From positions 2,578,259-2,642,258 of the forward strand of contig CBDFJL010000003.1 of NCBI GenBank assembly GCA_965248495.1: a stretch of 64,000 nucleotides of DNA, in the 5' to 3' direction. The translations under genes were made by a program, and so were the position numbers. The stretch comes from CAUYXS01 sp965248495 (GTDB lineage: Bacteria; Chloroflexota; Dehalococcoidia; Lucifugimonadales; Australimonadaceae). Shown piece by piece: positions 18,054-25,283 of the stretch. The notes beneath the pieces were generated by a model, which was not told where the DNA came from, made no database searches, and saw nothing but the letters and a program-made list of their open reading frames with translations. The stretch's first letter is position 1; each line of letters begins with the position of its first letter.

Positions 18054-19373
18054 GTGGCACGGGCCACCGCGGAGGAGATCCTTGAGAAGGCGCGCAGGGT
18101 GTCGGAGCACGCCGAGGTCTTCTTCGTCGAGTCGACCAGCACGCCCGTCCACTTCGAGGCGAACCGGGTCAAGGCCGCGGACTCGCACGAGACGATGGGT
18201 GCGGCCGTACGCCTCATTAAGGGCGGCCGCGTCGGCTTCAGCTCGACCTCGAAGCTGAACGACCCAGACGGTCTCATCGAGGCGGCGCTGGACACTGCGC
18301 AGTTCGGCCCCGAGGCGCGCTTCGAGTTCCCGGGCCCCGCCGAGTTCCCCGACGTTCCGGTCTACGACGCGAGCGTTCGCGACGCGACGCTGGAAGACCT
18401 GATCGCGCTCGGCGAGGAGGTGGTCGATGCCGTTCGCTCGCACTCGGACCAGGTCACGGTCGAAGGCAGCGTCTCGACGTCCAGCGGCACGGTCACGCTG
18501 CTGAACACCAACGACGGCCACGTCCGCTACTCGCGCTCCGGTTTCGGTCTCGGGTTCGAGGGCACGGTCATTCGGGGCGAGGACATGCTCTTCGTCTTCG
18601 ACGGCAAGAACGCGATCGGCCCGATAAGCGACGTCTCGGATATTGTCGCCTCAATCATCAGACAACTGGAGTGGGCTCAGGAGACAGCGACGCTGGAGAC
18701 GAAGCCGATGGCCGTCGTCTTCATGCCGACGGCAGTGCCGAGCGTCGTGATTGGACCGCTGCTGTCGGCCCTGAACGGCAAAAGCATCTACCAGGGCACG
18801 TCACCGCTGGTCGGCCGGTTGGGCGAGCGCATCGTCGACGAGCGGTTCAGCCTGACGGACGACGCGACGCTGCCCAACATTCCCTCCAGCCGCATGAGCG
18901 ACGATGAGGGCGTGGCCAGCAGGCGCCTTCCGCTTGTCGAGCGAGGCGTCGCCAGCAACTTCATCTACGACCTCCAGACGGCCGGCCTCGCGGGAGCTGT
19001 GAGCACCGGGAGCGGCGAACGGAGCCTCGGCTCGCTGCCGTCTCCTTCGGCGTCGGTCCTGGTGGTGGACGAGGGCGATGCGACGCTTGACGAGCTCATC
19101 GGCGGCATCGACGAGGGCCTCGTGGTGGAGCGGCTGTTGGGTGCCGGGCAGGGCAACATTCTGGGCGGCGACTTCAATGCCAACGTGCTCCTCGGCTTCA
19201 AGATCGAGAAGGGTCGCGTGGTCGGCAGGGTGAAGGACACGATGGTCACGGGCAACGCCTATCGCGTGCTGAACGAGCTCATCGCCATTGGCAGCGAGGG
19301 CCGCTGGCTTGGCGGCGGTCTGTACACTCCCGCCATCGCCTGCGCCAACGTGGCGGTCGCCGCCAAGGCTTAG
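18054..19373 (+). CDS. pmbA: TldE/PmbA family protein
   Basis: 439 residues from GTG 18054, directly after the tldD stop. The frame is open far upstream inside tldD, but only this start gives the family N terminus (ATAEEILEKARRVSEHAEVF). As expected for the TldE subunit there is no HExxxH motif; it supplies the other half of the TldD-TldE heterodimer. Family landmarks include RLIKGGRVGFSSTS and the C-terminal block ending GGDFNANVLLGFKIEKG. Forms an operon with tldD and probably the HEAT-repeat gene 21 bp downstream. Confidence 0.9.
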   Translation: MARATAEEILEKARRVSEHAEVFFVESTSTPVHFEANRVKAADSHETMGAAVRLIKGGRVGFSSTSKLNDPDGLIEAALDTAQFGPEARFEFPGPAEFPDVPVYDASVRDATLEDLIALGEEVVDAVRSHSDQVTVEGSVSTSSGTVTLLNTNDGHVRYSRSGFGLGFEGTVIRGEDMLFVFDGKNAIGPISDVSDIVASIIRQLEWAQETATLETKPMAVVFMPTAVPSVVIGPLLSALNGKSIYQGTSPLVGRLGERIVDERFSLTDDATLPNIPSSRMSDDEGVASRRLPLVERGVASNFIYDLQTAGLAGAVSTGSGERSLGSLPSPSASVLVVDEGDATLDELIGGIDEGLVVERLLGAGQGNILGGDFNANVLLGFKIEKGRVVGRVKDTMVTGNAYRVLNELIAIGSEGRWLGGGLYTPAIACANVAVAAKA

Positions 19374-19394
19374 GCGGCGTCAGGGCTGAATGCA

Positions 19395-20318
19395 ATGTCG
19401 GCCGACGGCTACCTCCAAGGCTTCGCGGACATGGACGAGGCTCCCGCCTCGGCAGAGGTTGCGCGGCTCAGCGACCTCGGTGCGGACGAGGTCCAGGCCC
19501 TCGATGCCGAGTGGTCCACGCTGGCGCCCATCCGCCGCCACGAGGTCGTTTCAATCATGGTCGAGCTGGCGGACGTCGACGTTGAGCTCGACTTCGAGGC
19601 ATTTTTCGCTCATGCGTTGGACGACTCTGACGCGGGCGTTCGGGAGCGCGCGCTGGCGGGACTTTGGGAATCGAGCGACCGGCGCATCATTCCCAAGGTG
19701 ATCGCCGCGATGTCCGCCGACGCCGACGCTGACGTCCGCGCCGCGGCAGCGGTGGTGCTTGGGCAGTTCGCGCTCCAGGCCGAGACCGGCAAGCTCCTGG
19801 AGCGGGACGGACCTCGTATCTACGAGGCGCTCCTGGGCGGGCTACGGCGCGACGATGAGGAGCTGAGCGTCCGGCGCCGGGCGCTCGAAGCCGCGGGCGT
19901 CTTCAACACCGAAGAGGTTGGCCGGTGGATTCGGTGGGCCTACAACAACGACGAACCGGCACTCCGGCAGAGTGCGGTGTTCGCCATGGGCCGCTCGTGT
20001 GATGCGGCCTGGCTTCCGACGATCATCGACGAGCTGGACAGCGACGAACCCGGCATGCGGTACGAGGCGGCGAACGCGGCGTGGGAGCAGTCTGAGACCG
20101 AGACCGTGCCGCACCTCGCGCGCCTTCTCGGCGACATCGACGCCCAGGTCCAGCTTGCCGCGGTGCGGGCCTTGGGGGCGATCGGTGGGGACGCGGCCAA
20201 GGGTGTGCTCCGGCGCGCGGCATCGTCGGGCGACGAGGCGCTGAAGGAGGCGGCGGAGGAGGCCATCAGAGCCTCCGACCTCGACGACACTGACCTGTCG
20301 CCGCCCTCGCTTGGGTAG
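19395..20318 (+). CDS. HEAT-repeat protein
   Basis: 307 residues, acidic, made almost entirely of HEAT-like helical repeats. Six or so recurring units have the pattern D-P/A-x-x-R-x-x-A-A-x-A-L-G, for example DVRAAAAVVLGQF, MRYEAANAAWEQ and VQLAAVRALGAIGG. It probably forms a right-handed superhelix for protein binding. No catalytic motif. It follows tldE by 21 bp and is likely in the same operon, so it may be a scaffold for the TldDE protease; that link is inference from position only. Confidence 0.8.
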   Translation: MSADGYLQGFADMDEAPASAEVARLSDLGADEVQALDAEWSTLAPIRRHEVVSIMVELADVDVELDFEAFFAHALDDSDAGVRERALAGLWESSDRRIIPKVIAAMSADADADVRAAAAVVLGQFALQAETGKLLERDGPRIYEALLGGLRRDDEELSVRRRALEAAGVFNTEEVGRWIRWAYNNDEPALRQSAVFAMGRSCDAAWLPTIIDELDSDEPGMRYEAANAAWEQSETETVPHLARLLGDIDAQVQLAAVRALGAIGGDAAKGVLRRAASSGDEALKEAAEEAIRASDLDDTDLSPPSLG

Positions 20319-20389
20319 CGCCTACGCGCCTGGTCGCGGCCGTCTCACGTGATAGGGTGTCGGCGGCGCGGGGCGCCGTTATCACTTCC

Positions 20390-20851
20390 ATGGCTCGCCA
20401 GGGACGCATCGAACATCCCGTCTCCGCCGGAGGCGTCGTGTACCGCAAGGGACAGGGAGGCCACATTGAGGTCGTCCTGTGCGGACGCACCAAGGCCCAG
20501 TCGTGGAACCTGCCCAAGGGCACACCGGAGCCCGGCGAGTCCATCGACGAGACGGCGCTGCGAGAGGTCCGCGAGGAGACGGGGCTCGAGGTCAAGATCG
20601 AGCAGCCCCTCGGCGCGATCGAATACTGGTTTGCGGCACCCGACCGCTCGGTCCGGTACCACAAGCGGGTCCACTTCTACCTGATGGCTGAGCACGGCGG
20701 CACGACCGACGACCACGACCCGGAGTTCGACCTGGTCCGGTGGTTCCCCATCGGAGAGGCCTTGGACGCCCTGACCTACGCGAACGAGGCCGCGGTGCTG
20801 CGGCGGGTGATGGCCCAGTTCGACGGCGATGGCCGGAGCCTGAGCGAATGA
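20390..20851 (+). CDS. NUDIX hydrolase
   Basis: 153 residues from ATG 20390; an in-frame GTG at 20357 is possible but adds non-conserved residues. The Nudix box is complete: GTPEPGESIDETALREVREE followed by TGL, with the Mg-binding REVREE core. These enzymes cleave nucleoside diphosphates linked to another moiety. Short length and the N-terminal SAGGVVYRKG fit the MutT/Ap4A-hydrolase-like branch. Its stop overlaps the next gene's ATG (ATGA). Confidence 0.88.
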   Translation: MARQGRIEHPVSAGGVVYRKGQGGHIEVVLCGRTKAQSWNLPKGTPEPGESIDETALREVREETGLEVKIEQPLGAIEYWFAAPDRSVRYHKRVHFYLMAEHGGTTDDHDPEFDLVRWFPIGEALDALTYANEAAVLRRVMAQFDGDGRSLSE

Positions 20852-21444
20852 CGCAACAGAGTGACATCGTCAGCTCAGGACCGAAGATCGCGCTGCGCCG
20901 TAAGCGTGTGGAAGACGCCACCGACGACTACGACTGGCGCAAGGACCCCGAGCTGGCAGAGCTGGACGCCACCGTGTCCTTGCGGATGTCCTTCGATGAG
21001 TTCAGGACCCGCTACGAGGAGGAGCTGCGCTATCCCACCCCGTGGGTCAAGCGCTACGCCATCGAGACGCTCGACGGTGTACACATCGGGAACTGCATGG
21101 CCTACGACATCGACTCCGTCACCGGTGAGGGCGAGGTCGGCATCATGATTGGTGACCGCGGCTACTGGGGCAAAGGCTACGGACGCGAGGCGATGTCGCA
21201 GCTACTCGAGCAGTGTTTCCTGATGCCGTCGATCAAGCGCCTCTACCTCCACACGCTGGAGTGGAACGCCAGGGCCCGAACGTCCTTCGCGAGGGTCGGC
21301 TTCCGGGAGGTGCGGGAGGTACGGCGCGCCGGCAAGAACTTCGTCCTGATGGAGATACGCCGGCCCGAGTGGGATGCCGCGCGTGCGTCAATGACCGACG
21401 CTTTGGGGACCAGCCTGGCGGACGAATCCGCGGCACCTTCCTGA
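20848..21444 (+). CDS. GNAT family N-acetyltransferase
   Basis: 198 residues, ATG overlapping the Nudix stop codon. The acetyl-CoA binding region is GDRGYWGKGYGREAMSQLL (Q/R-x-x-G-x-G/A pattern as RGYWGKGYG), followed by the typical RLYLHTLEWNARARTSFARV block of RimJ/RimL-type acetyltransferases. It probably acetylates the N terminus or side-chain amine of a protein or small molecule. Coupled to the Nudix gene, but no functional link is known. Slightly extended Ser/Ala tail. Confidence 0.85.
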   Translation: MTQQSDIVSSGPKIALRRKRVEDATDDYDWRKDPELAELDATVSLRMSFDEFRTRYEEELRYPTPWVKRYAIETLDGVHIGNCMAYDIDSVTGEGEVGIMIGDRGYWGKGYGREAMSQLLEQCFLMPSIKRLYLHTLEWNARARTSFARVGFREVREVRRAGKNFVLMEIRRPEWDAARASMTDALGTSLADESAAPS

Positions 21445-21561
21445 GGCTCCGAGTGCGAATTGCGTGGGTCGTGTGGTTGGAAACCGATGCCCTGGCGGAT
21501 GAGCAATTCGGGACGCGGCGCAACATTGCCCGACACATGCCTTGACACGTCCCTCACGGTG

Positions 21562-21591
21562 TTGATACCGTCTCGCCGCTGCAGCCATTAT
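21562..21591 (+). promoter_or_regulatory. predicted promoter of a small RNA
   Basis: TTGATA, 18-bp spacer, CATTAT. A second -35-like TTGACA lies at 21542. No ORF with a ribosome site follows before the terminator at 21688. Confidence 0.45.
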
Positions 21592-21597
21592 GCTGGC

Positions 21598-21718
21598 AAT
21601 GTGGCCGCAAGCCTCACCGAGAGATCCCACTCGGTAACACGGTGCTGCTGGACCTCTCCAGTCCAGACCCGTGGAACCGCGAACCTAAGCCCTTCCGTGA
21701 AGGAAGGGCTTTCTCTTT
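21598..21718 (+). ncRNA. candidate structured small RNA (about 120 nt)
   Basis: A promoter, then about 90 nt without a credible ORF, then a strong intrinsic terminator. The transcript can fold into ACCGAG/CTCGGT (21616-21621 with 21630-21635), then a nested two-part stem CACGG/CCGTG (21638-21642 with 21669-21673) enclosing CTGGAC/GTCCAG (21648-21653 with 21661-21666), then the terminator hairpin. I do not recognise 6S, SRP, tmRNA or a known riboswitch in it. Independent of the tRNA-Trp gene, which has its own promoter downstream. Confidence 0.45.
21688..21718 (+). terminator. intrinsic terminator
   Basis: AGCCCTTCC pairs perfectly with GGAAGGGCT around a 5-nt loop and is followed by TTCTCTTT. 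One of the clearest Rho-independent terminators in the window. Confidence 0.8.
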
Positions 21719-21737
21719 GCCAGCGGCGGGCGCCGGT

Positions 21738-21767
21738 TTGATGTGTCGAGCGGGAGCCTCGTACAAT
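21738..21767 (+). promoter_or_regulatory. predicted tRNA-Trp promoter
   Basis: TTGATG, 18-bp spacer, TACAAT, about 60 bp before the tRNA. Confidence 0.5.
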
Positions 21768-21830
21768 TGCAGGGCCTTCAACGCGCGGGCGGGGAGGGAT
21801 GTCCCGACACGCGGGAGGTGTGCTGGACGT

Positions 21831-21907
21831 AGGGGTGTAGCTCAGTCTGGTAGAGCAGCGGTCTCCAAAACCGCCGGCCGTGGGTTCGAATCCTGCCACC
21901 CCTGCCA
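21831..21907 (+). tRNA. tRNA-Trp (CCA anticodon)
   Basis: Complete cloverleaf: acceptor AGGGGTG pairs with CACCCCT, D-arm GCTC/GAGC, anticodon stem GCGGT/ACCGC with loop CTCCAAA giving anticodon CCA, T-loop TTCGAAT. Discriminator G and the 3' CCA (21905-21907) are encoded. One G-T and one T-G pair in the T-stem. Confidence 0.97.
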
Positions 21908-21973
21908 GCCCGGCGTCTTGGAGCCGGGCCGGCCGTCCACGACAATCGTCTCACGTCATTCGTGGAGGTGGCC

Positions 21974-22525
21974 ATGCGCTCGAAGGCTCCGTACCTCGTC
22001 CTGATCGCCGTCGCGATAGCCGCTTCGATCCCGGTCTACGGCTATCGCTGGCACTTGACGCTGCACATCCTTGGCGCCGTCGTCTTCCTCGGCAACATCG
22101 TCGTCACGGCGATGTGGATGGCGCTCGCCCGCTCGAGCGGCAACGTGCCGGTCATCGCGTTCGCGGCCCGGACCGTGGCGCGCACCGACTGGCTGTTCAC
22201 CGCGCCGGGCGTGGTGCTCGTGCTGGGCAACGGGCTCGCCCTAGCCGCCGATCGCTATGGTGGCTGGAGCAACGTCGACGAGACCGCATGGATCAGCCTG
22301 GCGTTGCTGCTCTTCGTAGCCTCCGGCGTCGTCTGGGTCGGCTTCCTGCTGCGCTACCAGGCCGCCATGGTCCGGTTGTCCCACGTGGCAGCGACGGGCG
22401 GGTCGGCGCTACCGCAGGACTTCTTTGCGGCCTACAACCGCTGGGCGGCGTGGGGGATTCTCGCGACAGTGCTCCCGTTGGTCTCGCTCTACCTGATGGT
22501 GGCGCGGCCCACGCTCTGGGACTAG
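21974..22525 (+). CDS. DUF2269-like integral membrane protein
   Basis: 183 residues from ATG 21974, chosen because GGAGG lies 5 bp upstream. Four to five membrane helices. The conserved block WHLTLHILGAVVFLGNIVVT near residues 24-43 and the AARTVARTDWLFTAPG segment fit the DUF2269 family of predicted integral membrane proteins. The histidine in TLHILGAV, followed by hydrophobic helices, resembles haem- or metal-binding membrane proteins, but no function is established. Monocistronic, 66 bp after tRNA-Trp. Confidence 0.75.
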   Translation: MRSKAPYLVLIAVAIAASIPVYGYRWHLTLHILGAVVFLGNIVVTAMWMALARSSGNVPVIAFAARTVARTDWLFTAPGVVLVLGNGLALAADRYGGWSNVDETAWISLALLLFVASGVVWVGFLLRYQAAMVRLSHVAATGGSALPQDFFAAYNRWAAWGILATVLPLVSLYLMVARPTLWD

Positions 22526-22626
22526 CCGACGCGATTGCCGTCCAGGACCGCAGGCTCCGGTCCTGTTGGACCGGCAACCGGGCATCGACCACAGGGTGAC
22601 GCGTGAGGAGGCTGGCGCGAGGCCCG

Positions 22627-22671
22627 AAAAAAGAGCCTCGGGGATCACCAGGGGCCCCGTTGGCGGGGCTC
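22627..22671 (-). terminator. minus-strand terminator-like hairpin
   Basis: On the minus strand GAGCC (22671-22667) pairs with GGCTC (22637-22633), with an inner CCCCG/CGGGG hairpin between, and is followed at once by TTTTTT. A second stop signal downstream of the small RNA at 22692-22801, or read-through protection for the convergent gene. Confidence 0.45.
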
Positions 22672-22691
22672 GCTAGCGTCCGTCGAAGAAC

Positions 22692-22801
22692 AAAAAAGTG
22701 TCCTGAGCGACCGGGGCGCCAGTGAAGCTTTCTCGCGCGACCTCCCGGTTTCCCGTTCAGCCTCGCTCGTCCGCCGCACCTTTCTCCAAGTCACTCAGGA
22801 C
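22692..22801 (-). ncRNA. candidate structured small RNA with closed-end stem (about 110 nt)
   Basis: On the minus strand the first 12 nt, GTCCTGAGTGAC, pair with the last 12, GTCGCTCAGGAC (one G-U), and the 3' arm is followed by ACTTTTTT. The helix therefore closes the whole RNA and doubles as its terminator. The predicted promoter places the start at 22801, exactly the first base of the helix. The interior carries a GAAA tetraloop on CGG/CCG. No ORF, no gene downstream in this orientation. I do not recognise SRP, 6S or a riboswitch class. Confidence 0.6.
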
Positions 22802-22807
22802 AGGATC

Positions 22808-22838
22808 ACAATAGCACTGTGCATGAAAGCGCTGTCAA
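22808..22838 (-). promoter_or_regulatory. promoter of the minus-strand small RNA
   Basis: Minus strand TTGACA (perfect -35) at 22838-22833 with TATTGT at 22813-22808, spacer 19 bp; an overlapping TGCTAT gives a 16-bp spacer. Start predicted about 22801. Confidence 0.6.
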
Positions 22839-22946
22839 GTGCTGAGCCGTTCGAATATGAGACCAATTTGTCACCAGGGTGACAGCGCTGGTCGCTGTGC
22901 GGACCAACGTCGGGCCGGGGTCGAAATGGACGGGCGAGTCGGGAGC

Positions 22947-23333
22947 TTATCTGGCGACCGTGCCGCGCTGGCACACCACGTTGATGGCATCGTGCAGGTC
23001 GCTCGGTGAGCATGGCTTGGTCATGAACAGGTCAGCCCCCAGGGACGCGACGGCGTGCCGCGCGAGGTCGGGGTCGTCCATGCCGCTGACCATGATGACT
23101 CGCGCGTCGGGGTCTATGACGCGGACGTTCTCTAGGACCTCGAAGCCGCTGATGCCGGGGAGACTCACGTCGAGCAGCAGGACATCGAAGGAGCTGCGCT
23201 GAATCTCGTTGAGCGCCCGCTCACCGGTCGCGACCGAAACGCAGGCGAAGCCCATGTCTTCCAGGCAGACCTCGAGGTAGTACCGGATCTTCTCGTCGTC
23301 GTCGACGATCAGTGCGCGCTGTGCGGGCTTCAC
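22947..23333 (-). CDS. stand-alone response-regulator receiver protein
   Basis: 128 residues from GTG 23333, set by GAGGAG 6-7 bp upstream; longer frames upstream are not conserved. CheY-like receiver domain only, no output domain. The acidic pocket (Asp11-13 in IVDDDE), phospho-acceptor Asp55 in LLLDVSLPG, Ser of MVSGMDD and Lys of MTKPCS are all present, so it should be phosphorylated normally. No histidine kinase gene is nearby; the partner is elsewhere. It likely signals through protein contacts. Confidence 0.88.
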   Translation of the reverse strand: MKPAQRALIVDDDEKIRYYLEVCLEDMGFACVSVATGERALNEIQRSSFDVLLLDVSLPGISGFEVLENVRVIDPDARVIMVSGMDDPDLARHAVASLGADLFMTKPCSPSDLHDAINVVCQRGTVAR

Positions 23334-23586
23334 TGCGTTCTCCTCTGAGAGGTCACCGAGCCCTCGGTAGTCTCCCGTGGTCCAGTGTTGCACGGAGCGC
23401 CTCACCGGGTCGTCGAACGAACGTCCCGCTGGGGTAGTTCGATAGTCGCATGCCCCGAAGGCTCGCGCGGCTATCCCCGCGTCCAACGCACGTGGGGCCG
23501 ACCGCGGCCGGGTGAGCGCAGCCTGACGCCGAGGGCGCAGGCGCGTTGTCTCTGCCGAGGGGCCGAACAGGCGATGGAGGTATCAG

Positions 23587-23739
23587 ATGAGGCATCGGCG
23601 GAAGGCAATCATGGCGACTCGGACCGCCAGAGCAGGCGAGGAGTCGCGGCCGTTGCGGGTGGCACTTGGCGTGGGTGCCGTCGCAGGTATCGTGGGCAAC
23701 GCGGCGCTTCTGGTGCTGACCGCGGCCGGCGCGCTCTAG
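23587..23739 (+). CDS. small single-TM protein (50 aa)
   Basis: A 50-codon ORF with GGAGG 5-6 bp before ATG 23587. A basic N-terminal tail (MRHRRKAIMATRTAR) is followed by one hydrophobic helix from about residue 26 to 48 and the stop. The positive-inside charge pattern predicts an N-in single-pass membrane microprotein. No family recognised. Plausible but unproven as a gene. Confidence 0.45.
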   Translation: MRHRRKAIMATRTARAGEESRPLRVALGVGAVAGIVGNAALLVLTAAGAL

Positions 23740-24021
23740 CCGGTTCCCGTGGGTGGCGACTGACGTGGCTGTCCGTGTCCCACGCGCCGCACTGAAGATT
23801 CTGGGTGTCGATGTCGGTTGGGCGATCGCCGGAGGCAGGTGTTCCCACGCAGCCCGCCCTCGCTCCGCGGCTTCGCAAGACGGGCGCCGAGGCCCTTGTA
23901 GGCGGGCGCGGGGGTTGGCTTGGCAAACGAAACGGCCAAAGGTATCATGGGTTTGCAATGAGGCGTTTAGGTGGCCGTGGCCCGCGAAACGGGCTTCTGA
24001 GGCACTGGCGCCGAAGGGCAG
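23740..24021. other. intergenic region before tRNA-Leu
   Basis: About 280 bp with the tRNA-Leu promoter near its right end. I see no other gene. The long open frames across it on both strands have no ribosome site and an unlikely Arg/Pro-rich composition. Confidence 0.4.
23920..23948 (+). promoter_or_regulatory. predicted tRNA-Leu promoter
   Basis: TTGGCA, 17-bp spacer, TATCAT, about 74 bp upstream of the tRNA. Confidence 0.55.
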
Positions 24022-24106
24022 GCCGAGGTGGTGGAACTGGCAGACACGCTGTCTTGAGGGGGCAGTGGGGCAACCCGTGGGAGTTCGAATCTCCCCCTCG
24101 GCACCA
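24022..24106 (+). tRNA. tRNA-Leu (GAG anticodon)
   Basis: Acceptor GCCGAGG pairs with CCTCGGC, anticodon stem CTGTC/GGCAG with loop TTGAGGG (anticodon GAG), long class-II variable arm TGGGGCAACCCGTGG, T-loop TTCGAAT, discriminator A and encoded CCA. The foreign-looking island begins immediately downstream, so its 3' end is a likely integration site. Confidence 0.96.
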
Positions 24107-24150
24107 GCCCCTGGGTTTACAGCTAAAACGACCGCGCGAAACGGCGAAAT

Positions 24151-24180
24151 GCCGACATTTGCCGACATTCTGCCGACATT
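24151..24180 (+). repeat. three GCCGACATT iterons
   Basis: GCCGACATT at 24151, 24161 and 24172, spaced 10-11 bp (one helical turn), 45 bp from the tRNA-Leu 3' end. The spacing suggests protein-binding sites such as recombinase arm sites or replication iterons. Confidence 0.7.
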
Positions 24181-24290
24181 GAAGGCGTCGCCCTCTACTC
24201 TTGCCCAGGTCATAGCAGCAAAAATACACCGTCAGGTCCCGTCGCCATCTGGCGCGACGCCGACTTAACGGGTAGCAGGAGAGGGAAGCA

Positions 24291-24368
24291 TGCGCCGTCG
24301 GGTCCGGTCTCGAAGCCGGCGGTGAGGAGGATGGCCTCCACCTCGGCGGCGGTGATGGCGGTGCCGGC
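24291..24368 (-). pseudogene. remnant of a second Zot-like ATPase gene 3' end
   Basis: The reverse complement of this 78-bp stretch is 75/78 identical to 36136-36213 of the Zot-like gene, keeping the same reading frame up to DGA. It then diverges (CFPLLLP instead of LLL and stop). It points towards the tRNA, opposite to the intact gene, so the module is flanked by inverted copies. Most likely a leftover from another copy of a related element. Confidence 0.85.
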
Positions 24369-24402
24369 AATCCCGCGACGCGGGCCCTGCCGGCCGCTAG
24401 GG

Positions 24403-24418
24403 GATACTCGTGAGTATC
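24403..24418. promoter_or_regulatory. 16-bp palindrome, possible operator
   Basis: GATACTC-GT-GAGTATC, perfect 7-bp arms. It lies 150 bp upstream of the gene at 24570. Different from the ACTGTC operators at 33.4 kb. Confidence 0.4.
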
Positions 24419-24569
24419 TCCTAGCCTGTGCTGATTGCTCCCGTGCTTCCCCAACGGTGACCTACGGTGCTGGGCCGCCGGGCTGACGGATAATCCTAAA
24501 GTAGCGCAAGTTGCTAGCGGGCAATTCCCAAGGGTCTGGCCGGCGCCATAGGCGAAAGGAGAGGAGCAA

Positions 24570-25214
24570 ATGGGCTCGGACAGGATCTGGCGGGACATCA
24601 ACGAGGCAACCGCAAGGGAACGGGCCCGAGAGGCGGTTCGCCACGTTGGGCGGCGCCGTCGGACACAGCGGTTCCTGGTGTGGGGCGCCCTGCTGGGCGT
24701 AGCCTTCGTCGCGGGAATGGCGACGATGTTCGCGATCGAGCCACTCCTGCCATCGGCGGCACGTGAAACCATCGCGAAGGGGCAAACGTACATCGCGGAC
24801 TTATGGGAGTCGTCATCCGAGGCTAACGGGGGGGGCACCATCGCGGCGGATCCAACCGCCACGCCTCTCTCCCGCCCGTCGGAAGCTGTCGCGGCGGTTA
24901 ACCACTTCACGCGTGCATTCGTCGAGAACGACCGCGAGGCGCTCGCGCAGTGGTCCTCCCCGCTGTATCTCGCGGAGGCGACCAGGAAGGCTCAGGGTGC
25001 GTTCGCGTATCTGATCAAGTACCGGCTCGTCGATGAAGACCCGCAGTGCACACGCACAGGCATCACATGCAGCGTGAACGCCGTGGTCAAGGGGGAGGCC
25101 GTCCTCCTCGGAGAGAGGGTCGCTCTGGACTTCGGAGGGACCTTCTCGGTCGTCTATGACCGTGTAGGCGAGCGCTATCTCGTCGCTGATGCTCCGCTCG
25201 GGAGGAATTTCTGA
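24570..25214 (+). CDS. single-TM protein with possible NTF2/VirB8-like ectodomain
   Basis: 214 residues, ATG after GGAGAGGAG. A basic N-terminal 34 residues, one membrane helix (about 36-57), a Ser/Pro linker, then an extracytoplasmic domain beginning SEAVAAVNHFTRAFVENDRE and ending GERYLVADAPLGRNF. The layout (short cytoplasmic tail, helix, alpha+beta ectodomain) resembles VirB8/TcpC-type or other NTF2-like proteins; that is a fold guess, not a match. The ectodomain has two Cys (CTRTGITC) likely forming a disulfide. It is the only rightward gene at this end and has its own terminator. Confidence 0.6.
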   Translation: MGSDRIWRDINEATARERAREAVRHVGRRRRTQRFLVWGALLGVAFVAGMATMFAIEPLLPSAARETIAKGQTYIADLWESSSEANGGGTIAADPTATPLSRPSEAVAAVNHFTRAFVENDREALAQWSSPLYLAEATRKAQGAFAYLIKYRLVDEDPQCTRTGITCSVNAVVKGEAVLLGERVALDFGGTFSVVYDRVGERYLVADAPLGRNF

Positions 25215-25254
25215 GCCTTGATCCTTCGAGGTGAGTGGTGCCCCGCCGTGCGGT

Positions 25255-25283
25255 GACGCATCACATACTGCGATGCGTCTTTC
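25255..25283 (+). terminator. terminator between convergent genes
   Basis: GACGCATC pairs perfectly with GATGCGTC (9-nt loop), then TTTCC on the plus strand. It separates the gene at 24570 from the convergent leftward operon. Confidence 0.6.

Larger units (their letters stand above)
24107..24569. other. left edge of the accessory island
   Basis: About 460 bp without a credible gene. It holds three GCCGACATT iterons, the inverted remnant of a Zot-like ATPase gene (24291-24368) and a 16-bp palindrome (24403-24418), then the leader of the gene at 24570. I found no integrase gene here. Confidence 0.5.

Noticed and set aside
21588..21899. Minus-strand frame across tRNA-Trp giving a protein with EPTAGGFGDRC
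   Set aside because: This is the well-known spurious translation of a tRNA gene complement; the tRNA is complete.
22692..22801. Small RNA as SRP, 6S or a riboswitch
   Set aside because: No GGAA-type SRP apical motif, too short for 6S, and no gene downstream on that strand to regulate.
23353..24213. 286-codon minus-strand frame across tRNA-Leu
   Set aside because: It runs through the tRNA and is Arg/Pro/His-rich without a ribosome site.
24570..25214. Conjugative type IV secretion locus
   Set aside because: Only a VirB8-like layout in one protein; no VirB4, VirD4, relaxase or other T4SS component is present.
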